Source: an uncultured Eubacteriales bacterium
Lineage (GTDB): Bacteria > Bacillota > Clostridia > TANB77 > CAG-508
Reading direction: 5' to 3'
Length of the DNA stretch: 32,210 nucleotides
NCBI GenBank assembly: GCA_949288095.1
Contig: CASEIX010000006.1
Location: forward strand, 1 to 32,210
In this document: piece by piece, positions 31,381-32,210 of the stretch
How the letters are laid out: each line of letters starts with the position of its first letter
Position numbering within the stretch: position 1 is the stretch's first letter
The notes under the pieces: model-generated
Database searches by the model: none
The model's input: the letters and a program-made list of their open reading frames with translations, nothing else
Told to the model about the DNA's origin: nothing
Program-made: the position numbers and the translations under genes

Positions 31381-32210
31381 ATGATAACTAATTTCGCAAT
31401 TGATAATAATAAAATTATAATAAAAAATAATCGGAGAATATTTTGGTGCAATTCATGATTTTGAATACAATATTGGAGATAAACTCTATGAATTTGCTAT
31501 AATGGATAATAAAGAATTTGAAAGATTGAAAAATATATACTCTCAATTAATAGAACTCGTTTCTACTGCAAAAGAATCTGATATAATGGATGAAAAATTA
31601 GATTATTTCTTTAAAATGTTTCAAATAGTTAGAACGTGTTTAGAATTTTCTCCTTATACACACTTCTATACGCAATTATTGATAGATATAATTGTAAAAA
31701 CCTATAATACAAAAGTATTTAGGTCTGATTTATTATTTAAATCTGATATTGGATGCTTTATTGAAAATCCAGAATACTCTCCAAATGAATTTTTTGAAGA
31801 ACTAGAAGAAAACGAATATAATATAAATCTTATAATGCACGAATTTACTCAGAAAATAGAAAAAATATCTAAGGAAACACATAAAAAATATATGGATTTT
31901 TTTGAAACAATTAGAGATTTATTGATAAAAGATTTTATGGAAAAAAAGTCTGATTTAAAAGAAAGATTAGAATTAATTAGCAAATATTCTCAAAACTCTA
32001 CTGTAAAAAACTTATCTACTAATGAAAGATTATATTTATATGAAGCCAAAAGAGTTTTTGATATACACTATATAAATACTAAGCCTGCACACGCATTATT
32101 TTTAGATGCAAAATTCAAAATAAAATATATATGCAATAAAGAATTGTCTTTACAAGAAAAAAGGTTAGATGTAGAAGATGTTGTTAATTTAATAAAAGAA
32201 AAGCATATTA
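31381..32210 (+). CDS. Unknown element protein, frame changes at CGG near the start; runs off the right edge
   Basis: GGAGG (31366-31370) precedes ATG 31381. The first 17 codons (MITNFAIDNNKIIIKNN) lead to an in-frame CGG at 31432-31434; continuing in frame hits TGA at 31456. Skipping the C gives GGA and opens a frame of 259 codons to the window edge, beginning GEYFGAIHDFEYNIGDKLYE. The protein is helical and charged, e.g. FFKMFQIVRTCLEFSPYTHF and FTQKIEKISKETHKKYMDFF, without membrane segments. I do not recognise the family and see no reverse transcriptase, nuclease or ATPase motif. The frame change has the same form as those in tagO and sod. Confidence 0.65.

Larger units (their letters stand above)
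26153..32210. mobile_element. Integrated element interrupting spoIIID (right end outside the window)
   Basis: It begins at the spoIIID junction and contains the serine recombinase, two unknown genes, an AlbA_2/HATPase protein, a small protein and a plus-strand gene reaching the edge, with many hairpins between them. It is at least 6 kb. No conjugation, phage structural or resistance gene is visible in this part. The position inside a mother-cell regulator gene resembles the sigK skin element. Confidence 0.8.

Noticed and set aside
31084..32210. Retron (structured RNA followed by reverse transcriptase)
   Set aside because: The encoded protein shows no reverse transcriptase motifs such as YADD, so the retron idea was dropped.
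1..32210. tRNA or rRNA genes
   Set aside because: No tRNA cloverleaf with a GTTCRA arm and no rRNA segment was seen on either strand.

Overview
This window comes from a very AT-rich, endospore-forming Gram-positive bacterium, most likely an anaerobic Clostridia lineage. The evidence is the sporulation set (ytaF, sipL, yunB, yabG, a spoIIID fragment), veg, a T-box leader on aspS, a clostridial-type superoxide dismutase, and arginine codons that are almost all AGA or CGT/CGA. I cannot name the species.

Layout, left to right. 1-274 is the start of a Ca2+-type P-ATPase, divergent from ytaF. 1248-1712 is a compositionally foreign orphan gene. 1772-7448 (minus) holds smc, ppaC and hslO. 7588-9841 holds two glycosyltransferases and a histidine phosphatase. 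10194-11892 (minus) holds rpiB and a TagO/WecA-type transferase fused to rubredoxin. 12115-16121 holds rpsT, an AraC-type regulator, a small membrane protein and T-box-aspS. 16199-18236 (minus) holds hup and a MOP flippase. 18485-19325 is rplM-rpsI behind a leader hairpin, followed by a small decayed insertion flanked by repeats of the rpsI terminator. 19970-25880 (minus) holds a methyltransferase, an MBL hydrolase, sod, yunB, sipL, veg and yabG. From about 26153 to the right edge there is an integrated element with a large serine recombinase.

Two observations stand out. First, the element sits inside spoIIID. The recombinase abuts a 52-codon SpoIIID C-terminal fragment (conserved from TVHKD to ATKLKY), and the 5' half of spoIIID is not in the window. 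This is the layout of the sigK skin element, here in the gene for another mother-cell regulator, so it may be a developmentally excised intervening element.

Second, genes whose frame is broken (tagO once, sod twice, the element gene at the right edge once) all break at an in-frame CGG codon. In every case skipping the C restores the conserved frame with a glycine GGN codon. I found no other in-frame CGG in the native genes; the only other ones lie in the foreign orphan gene. This suggests CGG is unassigned here and is a site of +1 frameshifting. A systematic sequence error is the alternative.

Other points of interest are an Asn-type T-box specifier in front of aspS, REP-like hairpins with a constant 13-nt GGGAC loop, a possible glucosylglycerate gene pair, and several structured non-coding segments inside the element.
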